Below are positions 18,857-27,241 of a stretch of 64,000 nt of DNA, in pieces; the stretch's first letter is position 1, and each line of letters opens with the position of its first letter. Below the pieces are notes generated by a model, which was given only the letters and a program-made list of their open reading frames with translations, made no database searches and was not told the origin of the DNA. A program made the translations under genes and the position numbers. Origin of the DNA: Oscillospiraceae bacterium (lineage in GTDB: Bacteria > Bacillota > Clostridia > Oscillospirales > Oscillospiraceae); contig JAFQNL010000025.1 of the NCBI GenBank assembly GCA_017395935.1, forward strand, positions 1 to 64,000, written 5' to 3'.

Positions 18857-19932
18857 CAGCCGCAAATCTCAGTGCCCGGATAGTAGTGGGCCAGAATTTG
18901 CCGGTAGTCTGAGCCCTGTTTGGCCAGCACGTTGGCCCCGTACTGGCTCATACCAACGCCATGGCCGTAGCCGGTGACCTGAAAGGTGACCGTCCCGTCC
19001 TGACAGCTGACCTCGAAGCTGGCCGACCGGAGAGCGCAAAGGGTTCGAAGCTCCTGAGCCGTTACCCGGACGCCGCCTACCTGAAGGGAGGAGAGTCCGC
19101 CCCCCTCCTCCCGCTCCGGAGCGGAGAACCAGCCGCCGCAGTCCCCGCTGAGATCGGCCTCCGGCCAGAGGGACAGAAAGAGGGCGGCAAACTCCTCCGC
19201 CGGATAGGAGACGGTAGAGTAATAGTTGGGCGCGTCCTGCTCTCCCTCGGGACTGGATACTGAGACCAGATAGGGCAGCTGCTGACCCCAGACCGACTGG
19301 GCCGACCGGGTAGCGCCGTCGGAGGAGGCGTGAAAGACGGCCAGCGCCGGCAGCGACTCCCAGACCAGATATTCCCCGGCAGTGGCTGCGATGGCATCGG
19401 AGATCTTTCCGGCGTAGCCCTCCCCCTCCTCGCCCCAGCGCTCCATCCGCTCCTCCCGGCTCATCCAGGCCTGACAGCAGCCAAAGTCAGCGCAGACGTT
19501 GGCCTCCGGATGCCGGTCGCTGCCCTCCAGCAGCCGGCAGGCAGTATAGCTTCTGGCGGCTACCGCCTGAGCCTTCAGGGCCTCGGGGTGAAAGGAGGCG
19601 GGCATTTCCGCTGCCACTACGCCCCAGAGATAATCCTCCAGCGTCATGGTCTCCGGCGTTCCATCCGGCCGAAGCAGGGTGATCTCTCCGGGGAGAAGCC
19701 CGGCCGCTGTGTCCGCTTCCGGTGAGGCAGCCTGTCCGGCCGCGGAGAGGGCTTCCTCCGGCGGCCCCTCCTCTGGAACAGGAGCCTCCTCCTCGACGGG
19801 GGCGGGCTCCGCCTCTGTCGGCGGCAGGACGCTCCGCTCCAGCAGCACCGAGGCCGGAAGGGGCGCCGTCAAAGGCAGCAGGAGCAGAAAAAGGGTCAAC
19901 AAGACAGAGGTAAAAGCGACTCGATGCAGCAT
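18856..19932 (-). CDS. spoIID: SpoIID/LytB-family sporulation protein
   Basis: A 358-residue SpoIID-family protein. SpoIID is a peptidoglycan lytic transglycosylase that works with SpoIIP and SpoIIM in engulfment during sporulation. A signal/anchor helix (about 5-27; SVLLTLFLLLLPLTAPLPA) is followed by a Pro/Glu/Ala-rich linker to about residue 78. The catalytic domain has the family core VVAAEMPASFHPEALKAQAV, ARSYT, FHASSDGATRSAQSVWG and the ending GYGHGVGMSQYGA. AAGGAG precedes the ATG by 8 bases. I saw no convincing sigma-E promoter. SpoIID paralogues exist, so the exact orthologue is not certain. Confidence 0.88.
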   Translation of the reverse strand: MLHRVAFTSVLLTLFLLLLPLTAPLPASVLLERSVLPPTEAEPAPVEEEAPVPEEGPPEEALSAAGQAASPEADTAAGLLPGEITLLRPDGTPETMTLEDYLWGVVAAEMPASFHPEALKAQAVAARSYTACRLLEGSDRHPEANVCADFGCCQAWMSREERMERWGEEGEGYAGKISDAIAATAGEYLVWESLPALAVFHASSDGATRSAQSVWGQQLPYLVSVSSPEGEQDAPNYYSTVSYPAEEFAALFLSLWPEADLSGDCGGWFSAPEREEGGGLSSLQVGGVRVTAQELRTLCALRSASFEVSCQDGTVTFQVTGYGHGVGMSQYGANVLAKQGSDYRQILAHYYPGTEICG

Positions 19933-20062
19933 AGACTTCTTCTCCTTGCAAAACTCATTGGCACACTGTGGGAAAAATGGGGAAAAAACGGGAAAAATGG
20001 CACATGATTTAATTCAATTTGACGGAACCTTTTTTGCTCTTTCATTCCGGGCAGGAATTTCG

Positions 20063-20091
20063 TTGACTTCCCAATCTGATTCCTGTATACT
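20063..20091 (+). promoter_or_regulatory. Promoter of citrate synthase gene
   Basis: TTGACT (20063-20068) and TATACT (20086-20091) are 17 bp apart. A short inverted repeat TAAGGA/TCCTTA (20108-20126) lies in the leader. Confidence 0.7.
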
Positions 20092-20158
20092 GTCAATATC
20101 CTTCCCATAAGGAGACCTCTTCCTTACGGGGCTAAATTTGGAAAAGGAGCTGGCGGAT

Positions 20159-21523
20159 ATGAGCAACAACCTGTCTCTTGAATCCACCCACTATCTGCAC
20201 AGCCTGAGCGAACAGCTCCGGGGCAGCAACCGGCTGCCTGCCGAGCTTTACGATAAGTATCAAGTCCGCCGGGGCCTGCGAAATCCTGACGGTACCGGCG
20301 TTATGGCCGGTCTGACTCAGGTAGGCAGCGTTATGGGCTACTATATGGAGGACGGCGAAAAGGTCCCCGCTGAGGGCCGTCTGATTTACCGGGGCATCAA
20401 CGTGAAGGACCTGATCCGGGGCTGTGTCCGGGAAAACCGCTACGGCTTCGAAGAGGCAGCCTATCTGCTGCTGACCGGAAAACTGCCCGACAAGACTGAG
20501 CTGGCCGGTTTTCAGGCCGCGCTGGAGGAGATGCGTCCTCTGCCCAATATGTTTACAGAGGATATGATCCTCAAGGCGCCCAGTCAGGACGTGATGAACA
20601 AGCTGGCCAGAAGCGTGCTCACCCTCTATTCTTATGACAACGACCCGGAGACTATGACGCTGGAAAACCAGCTCCGCCTGTCCATGCAGCTCATTGCCCG
20701 GACGCCTATGATCGTGGCCCACGCTTATGCGGCCAAGCGCTGCTACTTTGATCACGGCTCCCTCTATCTCCACCGGGCCCAGCCCGGAAAGGGCACCGCG
20801 GAAAACTTCCTTGCCGCTGCCCGGGACAATCAGCAGTATACCGAGGAGGAGGCCCGTCTGCTGGACCTGTGCCTGATCCTCCACGCCGAGCACGGCGGCG
20901 GTAATAACTCTACATTTACCTGCCGGGTTATCTCCTCTTCCCATACGGATATCTACTCTACCATTGCTGCTGCCATCGGCTCGCTCAAAGGCCCCCGCCA
21001 CGGCGGCGCCAATATTCGCTGTAAGCAGATGGTGGACTTTATCGCCGATAATGTCCGCGATTGGAAGGACGATGACGAGGTAGCCGCCTGCCTGACCCGG
21101 ATTCTGCTCCGGGAGGGCTTTGACCACAGCGGCCTGATCTACGGTATGGGCCACGCCATCTATACCCTCTCTGACCCCCGGGCCAAGATGCTCAAGCATT
21201 TCAGCCGGGATCTGGCCGAGAAGAAGGGCATGACCGACCGTCTGGAGCTCATTGAGAGCGTGGAGCGGCTGACCCCCGGCGTTTTCTCCCGGGTTACCGG
21301 CAAGAAGAAGGTCATGTGCGCCAACGTGGACCTCTATTCCGGCTTCGTCTACGATATGCTCAATATCCCCGAGGAGCTCTATACCCCCCTCTTTGCTACG
21401 GCCCGAATGGTAGGCTGGTGCGCCCACCGGCTGGAGGAAGTCTTCTCCAACGGCCGTATTATCCGTCCGGCTTACAAGGCAATTACTCCTGCGGCCTCCT
21501 TTGTCCCTCTTGAAGACAGGTAA
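20159..21523 (+). CDS. Citrate synthase family protein
   Basis: A 454-residue citrate/2-methylcitrate synthase-family enzyme that condenses acetyl-CoA with oxaloacetate (or propionyl-CoA in some members) in the cytosol. The catalytic residues can be placed: His in LHAEHGGGNNSTF, His in YGMGHAIYTLSDPRA and Asp in CANVDLYSGFVYDML. The CoA-binding GSLKGPRHGGAN is also present. With a PFOR nearby, it fits a biosynthetic half-cycle that feeds glutamate; that is inference. A TTG at 20138 is in frame, but AAGGAG at 20144-20149 sets the ATG at 20159. Confidence 0.92.
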   Translation: MSNNLSLESTHYLHSLSEQLRGSNRLPAELYDKYQVRRGLRNPDGTGVMAGLTQVGSVMGYYMEDGEKVPAEGRLIYRGINVKDLIRGCVRENRYGFEEAAYLLLTGKLPDKTELAGFQAALEEMRPLPNMFTEDMILKAPSQDVMNKLARSVLTLYSYDNDPETMTLENQLRLSMQLIARTPMIVAHAYAAKRCYFDHGSLYLHRAQPGKGTAENFLAAARDNQQYTEEEARLLDLCLILHAEHGGGNNSTFTCRVISSSHTDIYSTIAAAIGSLKGPRHGGANIRCKQMVDFIADNVRDWKDDDEVAACLTRILLREGFDHSGLIYGMGHAIYTLSDPRAKMLKHFSRDLAEKKGMTDRLELIESVERLTPGVFSRVTGKKKVMCANVDLYSGFVYDMLNIPEELYTPLFATARMVGWCAHRLEEVFSNGRIIRPAYKAITPAASFVPLEDR

Positions 21524-21576
21524 TACTTGTGATAAAATAGGCTTGACAGTCTTATTTGGGCATAAAATGTAGGATA

Positions 21577-21610
21577 AACAGCAGACTGTCACTGACAGTC
21601 TGCTGTTTTT
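21577..21610 (+). terminator. Terminator of citrate synthase gene
   Basis: A long near-perfect hairpin, AACAGCAGACTG/CAGTCTGCTGTT, is followed by a T-run. It lies 23 bp before the CapA-family start codon, so read-through or an unseen promoter must feed that gene. Confidence 0.85.
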
Positions 21611-21632
21611 GGTTTGGAAAGGAGCAACCACC

Positions 21633-22934
21633 ATGGAGCCACGCAATGCCAGAAAGCAGGAACTGCGCCGGGCCAGAGCCGGGCTGATTCTGAATATTGT
21701 CTGTACCTTTGTTATTCTTGTCTGCTTTGTCGTGGGCGGCTTCCAGTTCCTTGTGGAGCAAGGCTATGCCCGGGAGCAGGCTGCTCAGCAGGCCAAGGAA
21801 CAGGCCGAGCGGGAGGAGCAGCAGCGGTTGCAGGAGGCGGAGAACGCCCGTCTGGAGGCTGCCGCCTATGACTTCACCATCGCCATGATGGGTGACGTGA
21901 ATCTGGACGACGGCTGGTATACCATGCAGTATATGAACCGTCAGGAGAACGGAATCCGGGACTGCATCGGCGAGAGCCTGCTGACCAAGATGCAGGAAGC
22001 TGACCTCTTCTGCCTCAACAGTGAGTTCACATTCACCGACGGCGGCGCCCCTCTGGACGGAAAGAGCTATACCTTCCGTTCCAAGCCGTCCAACGTCTCC
22101 GTCTATCAGACTATGGGCGTGGATCTGGTTACGCTGGCCAACAACCATGTCTATGACTACGGCCCCGAAGGCCTGACCGACACGCTGACTACCCTGAGTC
22201 AGAAGAAGATCGCCTATGTGGGCGCCGGCGAGAACATTGACGAGGCTGCCGCACCCCGCTATATGGAGATTGAGGGCTATACCGTGGCCTTTGTCAACGC
22301 CTCCAACGCCGAGGTCTACCGCCATACCCCCGAGGCTACCGCCGACAGCTCCGGTATTCTGCTCTGCTATGACAGCCAGCGCTTCCTCCAGTCTGTCCGG
22401 GTAGCCAAACAGAACGCGGACTTCGTTATTGCCTGTGTCCACTGGGGGACCGACTATATCTACGAGACCAGCGATGAGCAGCGAGCACTGGGTCAGGACC
22501 TGATCACTGCCGGCGCAGATGTGGTGGTGGGCACCCACTCCCACTGCCTCCAGGGCATCGAGTATTACAATGACAAGCCCATTTTCTGCGGTCTGGGCTC
22601 CTGCTGGTTCAATGAAAAGACGCTGGAGACCTTCATGCTGGAACTCCACTTTGAGGGCAACGCCCTCCACGGCGGCACTGTGGACATCTCTATTACGCCT
22701 GCCATCCAGACTGGCTGCACGGTTCGTCTGACCGAGGACGAGAGCGAGTGGAACCGGGTGGTGGATCTGATCCTCCAGTACTCTGATAATGTCTATATCA
22801 CTGCCGACGGTCAGGTAGGCCAGGGCGAGGCCCCTGCCGAGACGCCGGCAGAGGAGGCTCCCGCCGAGGGAGAGGCACCTGCTGAGGGTGAAACCTCTGA
22901 CGAAACGCCCAACGCCGAAGAGGCCAAGGGCTGA
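21633..22934 (+). CDS. CapA-family membrane-anchored metallophosphoesterase-like protein
   Basis: A 433-residue CapA/PGA_cap-family protein. Residues 15-37 form a single membrane anchor, followed by a charged coiled coil (about 45-75, Ala/Glu/Arg-rich). The CapA domain starts at about 82 (FTIAMMGDVNLDD) and contains TLANNHVYDYG, IACVHWGTDYIYE and VVVGTHSHCLQGIEYY, the metal-binding histidine sets of this calcineurin-like fold. The last 35 residues are a low-complexity tail of EAPAE/GEAPAE repeats. CapA acts in poly-gamma-glutamate capsule export in Bacillus, but most family members have no known role and no other cap genes are here. ATG 21633 follows AAAGGAG. Confidence 0.85.
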   Translation: MEPRNARKQELRRARAGLILNIVCTFVILVCFVVGGFQFLVEQGYAREQAAQQAKEQAEREEQQRLQEAENARLEAAAYDFTIAMMGDVNLDDGWYTMQYMNRQENGIRDCIGESLLTKMQEADLFCLNSEFTFTDGGAPLDGKSYTFRSKPSNVSVYQTMGVDLVTLANNHVYDYGPEGLTDTLTTLSQKKIAYVGAGENIDEAAAPRYMEIEGYTVAFVNASNAEVYRHTPEATADSSGILLCYDSQRFLQSVRVAKQNADFVIACVHWGTDYIYETSDEQRALGQDLITAGADVVVGTHSHCLQGIEYYNDKPIFCGLGSCWFNEKTLETFMLELHFEGNALHGGTVDISITPAIQTGCTVRLTEDESEWNRVVDLILQYSDNVYITADGQVGQGEAPAETPAEEAPAEGEAPAEGETSDETPNAEEAKG

Positions 22935-22942
22935 GAAGAATG

Positions 22943-22980
22943 AAGAGGACCCTGCGCAGCGCTGCACAGGGTCTTCTTTC
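22943..22980 (+). terminator. Terminator after the first CapA-family gene
   Basis: AAGAGGACCCTG pairs with CAGGGTCTTCTT around GCGCAGCGCTG. A short T-rich tail follows. Confidence 0.65.
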
Positions 22981-23030
22981 TGAGCTGGGATGACTTGACC
23001 GGAAGAAACAAGAAAGGGAGGTACGGTGCA

Positions 23031-23510
23031 ATGAAAAAGGGACAGACAAAGCTCTATAACGTTCTCTTTCCTATCTGGATGTTCTATTTTCTCCCTACAG
23101 TGGTCTGGCTGATCCTTCTGCCGGGCAACTTTCTGATCGACTCGCTGGTGCTGCTGGCGGCGATGAAGGTGTTCGGTATAGCCGGAAAGCTGGCTATCTG
23201 GAAGCGGAGCATCCTGAAAGTCTGGCTCTTTGGCTTTGCCGCCGACTTTGCCGGCGGCGGAGTGGTCTTTGCTCTGATGCTGCTGCTGGAGCGGCTGGCG
23301 CCCAGGCTCAATACTTTCCTGATCCCCGGCGGGCAGATAATTGTCCTGCCCGGTATCGCGCTGGCCGGCTGGCTGATCTATCTGCTCAACAAAACGTTCT
23401 CCTTCCGGGGTACCGGCCTTGCCGAAGGGGAGATCCGCCGGCTGTCTCTGTCGCTGGCCCTCTGGACGGCGCCGTATACCATGTTGATCCCGGTAGAGTG
23501 GATTTACTGA
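23031..23510 (+). CDS. Unknown four-helix membrane protein
   Basis: I do not recognise this 159-residue protein. It has four clear membrane segments (about 12-32, 34-50, 62-84 and 100-120), a short basic N-terminus (MKKGQTKLYN) and the ending LIPVEWIY. GGGAGG precedes the ATG at 23031 by 8 bases; an in-frame ATG at 22995 has no such site. The next gene, also an unknown membrane protein, starts 22 bp later, so the two are probably one transcript and may form a complex. Confidence 0.75.
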   Translation: MKKGQTKLYNVLFPIWMFYFLPTVVWLILLPGNFLIDSLVLLAAMKVFGIAGKLAIWKRSILKVWLFGFAADFAGGGVVFALMLLLERLAPRLNTFLIPGGQIIVLPGIALAGWLIYLLNKTFSFRGTGLAEGEIRRLSLSLALWTAPYTMLIPVEWIY

Positions 23511-23532
23511 GAAAAGAGAGTGTGTAAGAAGT

Positions 23533-24153
23533 ATGAAAGTGATCAATCTGCTGATCCGCAAAGGTAGCTTTTTGCTGTGGATTGTCCTGTTCGCTCTGGG
23601 CTATATCGGATTTGCCTATTATACCACCCATGTGGTTATGAGTGACGCCTATGTGAACTATCTTGCCAACAGTGTTGGACTGGTCAATTACGGTGTAGTG
23701 ACCTATCTGATGGACAACTTCCGCTTTTTTACGATTTTCCTCTTTGCGGTCTCCGGCGTCATGGGCCTTCTGCTCTGGCTTATGCGACAGGGGCTGATCC
23801 GAATTTCCGACCGGCTGGATGACCGGCAGAATCTGGCCCGCTTTTCCACCCTGTCCAGCCTGCTGATGGACTTTTTGATCGCCGTCGGCTTTGTCTTTCT
23901 CATGGGCATCAAGGATAACTTCTTTGAGATGTACTACGTTCTGTTTGAAAGCGGCCTGACCGAGGTGGATATCGCCGTTCACCGGATGGCCTATGATATT
24001 GAAATGAACTGGATCTTCTGTCAGTTGCTGATTTTGAAGATGGCCTTTGACTTTATTTTCCGGGAGAGTTCGGTGGAGGCCGCTTTCCGGCGACTGAAGG
24101 AGAAGAAGGCCAGCGCAGCTGCCGCCGTGTCCACCGGGGATCCGGAGCTGTAA
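23533..24153 (+). CDS. Unknown four- to five-helix membrane protein
   Basis: A 206-residue membrane protein I cannot assign. Helices are visible at about 11-30, 62-84, 112-132 and 155-178. Between helices 2 and 3 sits a charged, probably cytosolic, segment (RISDRLDDRQNLARF), and the C-terminus is basic and soluble (FRRLKEKKASAAAA). The ribosome site is weak (AAGAAGT). It is paired with the preceding membrane gene and ends at a strong terminator, closing a CapA plus two membrane proteins cluster. Confidence 0.75.
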   Translation: MKVINLLIRKGSFLLWIVLFALGYIGFAYYTTHVVMSDAYVNYLANSVGLVNYGVVTYLMDNFRFFTIFLFAVSGVMGLLLWLMRQGLIRISDRLDDRQNLARFSTLSSLLMDFLIAVGFVFLMGIKDNFFEMYYVLFESGLTEVDIAVHRMAYDIEMNWIFCQLLILKMAFDFIFRESSVEAAFRRLKEKKASAAAAVSTGDPEL

Positions 24154-24181
24154 AACAGGCCGCCGGCATACATAAAATGGT

Positions 24182-24220
24182 AACCGCCCGTTCCTTTTGG
24201 AACGGGCGGTTTGTGTTTTG
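24182..24220. terminator. Terminator between the membrane-protein pair and rny
   Basis: AACCGCCCGTTCC/GGAACGGGCGGTT (24182-24194, 24199-24211) with loop tttt is followed by TTGTGTTTTG. Confidence 0.85.
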
Positions 24221-24235
24221 TGATTAGGAGAAGGA

Positions 24236-25771
24236 TTACTTTGCGTACTCCACGGCCTTGGTCTCGCGGACCAGATTAACCTTGATCTGACCGGGGTACT
24301 CCAGAGACTCCTCGATCTGCCGGGCGATGTCCCGGGCCAGAATGACCATCTGATCTTCGCTGATGATCTCGGGCTTGACCATGACGCGGATCTCTCGGCC
24401 GGCCTGAATGGCGAAGGCCTTATCCACGCCCCGGAAGGAAGAGGTCAGCTCTTCCAGCCGCTCCAGACGCTTGACATAGTTCTCCACGTTTTCACGGCGG
24501 GCGCCGGGACGGGCGGCGGAGATGGCGTCAGCAGCCTGAACCAGGCAGGCTACGATGGTCTGAGGCTCCACATCGTTGTGATGGGCGGCGATTGCGTGGA
24601 CGATCTGATCATTCTCTTTGTAGCGGCGGGCCAGATCCACGCCGATCTGGACGTGGGAGCCCTCGATCTCGTGGTCAACGCTCTTGCCCAGGTCATGGAG
24701 CAGACCTGCCCGCTTGGCCTGAGCTACGTCGGCGCCGATCTCGGCGGCCAGCAGGCCGGCCAGATGGGAGACTTCGATACAGTGGTTGAGTACGTTCTGA
24801 CCGTAGCTGGTACGGTAATGGAGCCGGCCCATAAGACGGATCAGCTCGGGATGGAGAGAGTGAATATTGGTCTCAAAGATAGCCCGTTCACCCTCTGCCT
24901 TGATAATGGACTCCACCTCACGGGTGGCCTTTTCCACCATCTCTTCGATACGGGCGGGATGGATCCGGCCGTCGGCAATGAGCCGTTCCAGAGCGATCCG
25001 GGTGATCTCCCGGCGGACGGGGTCAAAGCAGGAAATGGTAATTGCCTCGGGGGTATCGTCGATAATGAGCTCCGCACCGGTGAGGGTTTCCAGCGTGCGG
25101 ATATTACGGCCTTCCCGGCCAATGATGCGGCCCTTGATCTCGTCGTTGGGCAGGGGGACGACGGAGACAGCAACCTCGGCCACCTGATCAGCGGCGCAGC
25201 GCTGAATGGCCAGAGAGATCATCTCCCGGGCATAGGTCTCGGCCTCGTCCTTGAACTTGGCCTTGATCTCCTTGATTTTGACAGCTTCCTCATGGGTGAC
25301 CTCGTCCTGAACCTGCTGGAGCAGGTAGTTCTTGGCCTCGTCGGTAGTAAAACCGGAGATCCGCTCCAGAGTTTCCAGCTGGGTCTGCTTCAAAGCTTCG
25401 GCTTCTTCGCGGGTACGGTCGGCAGCGGCCAGCTTATTCTGGAGCCGCTCCTCCTTCTTCTCGATCTGGTCGGTCTTGCGGTCCAGATTGTCCTCCTTGG
25501 ACTGAAGGCGGCGCTCCTGCTTCTGCAGCTCGGCGCGCTGTTCCTTGACCTCACGCTCGTAGGCGTTGCGCTCCTTGTGGATCTCTTCGCGAGCCTCCGC
25601 AAGGGCCTCACGCTTCTTGCTCTCAGCTTCCTTAATGGCAACGTTAACGATCCGGGTGGCTTCCTCCTCAGCAGAGCCGATCTCCTTTTCCGCTACGTTC
25701 TTGCGGTAGAGAAAACCGATAGCGATACCAAGGACCAGGCACACCAGACCGGAAATAATTGCGGGAATCAT
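24236..25771 (-). CDS. rny: Ribonuclease Y
   Basis: A 511-residue RNase Y, the membrane-bound endoribonuclease that starts mRNA decay in many Firmicutes. An N-terminal membrane helix ([18 protein letters not shown], about 4-21) is followed by a long coiled coil (about 30-200), a KH domain ([19 protein letters not shown], about 213-231) and an HD domain with [11 protein letters not shown] and [13 protein letters not shown]. Length and order match the family. AAGGAGGTG is 13 to 14 bases before the ATG, longer than usual. The gene has its own promoter and a structured leader of about 180 nt. Confidence 0.97.
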   Translation of the reverse strand: MIPAIISGLVCLVLGIAIGFLYRKNVAEKEIGSAEEEATRIVNVAIKEAESKKREALAEAREEIHKERNAYEREVKEQRAELQKQERRLQSKEDNLDRKTDQIEKKEERLQNKLAAADRTREEAEALKQTQLETLERISGFTTDEAKNYLLQQVQDEVTHEEAVKIKEIKAKFKDEAETYAREMISLAIQRCAADQVAEVAVSVVPLPNDEIKGRIIGREGRNIRTLETLTGAELIIDDTPEAITISCFDPVRREITRIALERLIADGRIHPARIEEMVEKATREVESIIKAEGERAIFETNIHSLHPELIRLMGRLHYRTSYGQNVLNHCIEVSHLAGLLAAEIGADVAQAKRAGLLHDLGKSVDHEIEGSHVQIGVDLARRYKENDQIVHAIAAHHNDVEPQTIVACLVQAADAISAARPGARRENVENYVKRLERLEELTSSFRGVDKAFAIQAGREIRVMVKPEIISEDQMVILARDIARQIEESLEYPGQIKVNLVRETKAVEYAK

Positions 25772-25950
25772 GATGGAATGTTACACCTCCTTGTTACAAT
25801 ATTTGATTGTCTTTTGGGAAAGACCTTGCTTTCCGAAAATGTGCAAAAAGAGGCAGACGGCATAGTCTTTGCCGCCTGCGGAAAAGACGTTGAAAAACAG
25901 CCCTCTATCAAACCGGCCGGAACGGTCGGCTTCCGTTCTTCAAATTAATC
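25772..25950 (-). promoter_or_regulatory. Structured leader of rny with an intrinsic terminator
   Basis: Between the rny promoter and its start codon the minus strand folds GCAGGCGGCA/TGCCGTCTGC (25870-25879, 25853-25862; one G-U) followed by CTCTTTTTGC, a good intrinsic terminator. Upstream of it GAACGG and CCGTTC flank a smaller hairpin. The leader may attenuate rny or yield a short RNA. No known riboswitch class is recognised. Confidence 0.6.
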
Positions 25951-25957
25951 CATTCAT

Positions 25958-25986
25958 ATTTTACTTTGCTTTGCTCACAATGTCAA
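25958..25986 (-). promoter_or_regulatory. Promoter of rny
   Basis: A perfect TTGACA (25981-25986, minus) is 17 bp from TAAAAT (25958-25963). Confidence 0.75.
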
Positions 25987-26052
25987 GATATTCCCTTGTA
26001 AAGTGAAAGCTGCCCAAGGGAATGGGTTGGGGTCTGAAAGAGCCCGCCGAGG

Positions 26053-26060
26053 CATATACT
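26053..26060 (+). promoter_or_regulatory. Possible sigma-E-type -10 element upstream of spoIIP
   Basis: CATATACT fits the CATAnnnT -10 pattern of mother-cell sigma factors and lies about 50 bp before the spoIIP start. The -35 region is unclear. No sigma-A promoter was found for this gene. Confidence 0.3.
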
Positions 26061-26113
26061 TTCTCCGACCATGCCATGCCGGCGCGGGGACAAAGGACAG
26101 GAGGCAGAGGGCC

Positions 26114-27190
26114 ATGAGGGAACGGAAAAACCGGAGAAAGGGGGCGGTCCGGCCGGCAGCGGCCGCTCTGCTGCTGATTTTGTCGCTGGTTGTCAGCGGC
26201 GCACTTCCGGAGGGTGAGCTTTCTACCAAACTGCTGGCGCGTATTCTGGACCCGGGCAGTCAGAGCGAGGGTTTGCCTGCCCCGGAGACCGGAGAAGAGG
26301 AGCAGCCCCTTCCTCCGGCGGAAGAGATTCCCGCCCCGCCGGAGGAGCACGCGCCGGCCTTTCCCGCCCTGTCCCTCTTCGGCCTGCTGGAGGCGCCGGA
26401 GGAATAGCAGCCGAACCGGCCGGAGCAATGGTCGCCGGTCCGCTATGAGATCCGGGGGGAGGATCTGGAGCTGAAGAACGATACAAACCTGCGGCTCTCT
26501 CTGGCCGACTATCTCCGGGAAATCAGCCTGCCTCTGGCCGACGATGGTCCTCAGATTCTCATCATTCACACCCACGGCACCGAGGCCTACACCATGGAGG
26601 GTGAGGACCGCTACACGCCTACCGATCTGGCCCGGACCACCGATCCCAACTGCAATATGATCCGGGTAGGGGAGGAGATGAAAATGGTCTTTGAGCAGAT
26701 GGGACTCTCTGTCCTCCACGATACCGCTCTTTACGACTATCCCAGCTATACCGGCTCATATGCCCGCTCTCTGGAGGGGATCCGGAAGGCGCTGGAGGAG
26801 CATCCGACCATCTCGGTGGTGCTGGATGTCCATCGGGACGCCCTGACTGACAGCGCCGGCAACTCCATCCCGATGACCACCCTGCTGGACGGGGAGCAGA
26901 CGGCTCAGGTCATGCTGGTGCTGGGCAGTCAGGAGAGCGGCCTGAGCCATCCGAACTGGGAGGAGAATCTGTCCCTGGCCGCCGCCATCCAGCAGCGGCT
27001 CATGGCGCTGGAGCCCGACTTTCCCCGGCCGCTGAATCTGCGGGGGCAGCGGTTTAATCAGCATATGACGACCGGCTCCCTGCTGGTGGAGGTGGGGACT
27101 CATGGCAATACCCTCCAGCAGGCGCTTCGGGGCGCCCGGGCCTTTGCCGCGGCTGCCGGCTCAGTGCTGCTGGAGCAGGGAGGAGAATAG
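26114..27190 (+). pseudogene. spoIIP: spoIIP (stage II sporulation protein P) interrupted by in-frame amber codon 98
   Basis: SpoIIP is a membrane-anchored amidase/endopeptidase that thins septal peptidoglycan during engulfment, with SpoIID. ATG 26114 follows ACAGGAGG. Residues 12-30 form the anchor, then comes a Pro/Glu linker. TAG at 26405-26407 stops the frame at codon 98, yet the same frame continues without another stop through QPNRPEQWSPVRYE into the full catalytic domain: LIIHTHGTEAYT, VVLDVHRDAL and VEVGTHGNTLQQAL, with its metal-binding histidines and glutamate. It ends at a second TAG (27188-27190). No ATG, GTG or TTG lies in frame between the amber and IIHTHGTEAYT, so the domain cannot be made separately. 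It could be a nonsense mutation, a sequencing error or read-through. Confidence 0.85.
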
Positions 27191-27197
27191 AAAGACA

Positions 27198-27223
27198 GCC
27201 CCGGCACAGCGGTGCCGGGGCTT
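27198..27223. terminator. Hairpin between spoIIP and the aldo/keto reductase
   Basis: GCCCCGGCAC and GTGCCGGGGC form a strong stem. The minus side continues TGTCTTTC, so it probably ends the reductase transcript and may also stop spoIIP. Confidence 0.65.
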
Positions 27224-27241
27224 GAGAGGCGCGGGGAGAAA

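Noticed and set aside
21543-21568. TTGACA ... TAAAAT as a promoter for the first CapA gene
   Set aside because: The spacer is only 14 bp, and a terminator lies between it and the gene.
26405-26407. UAG as pyrrolysine
   Set aside because: SpoIIP is not a methylamine methyltransferase, the site is a linker rather than an active site, and the gene also ends in TAG. No pyl genes are in the window.
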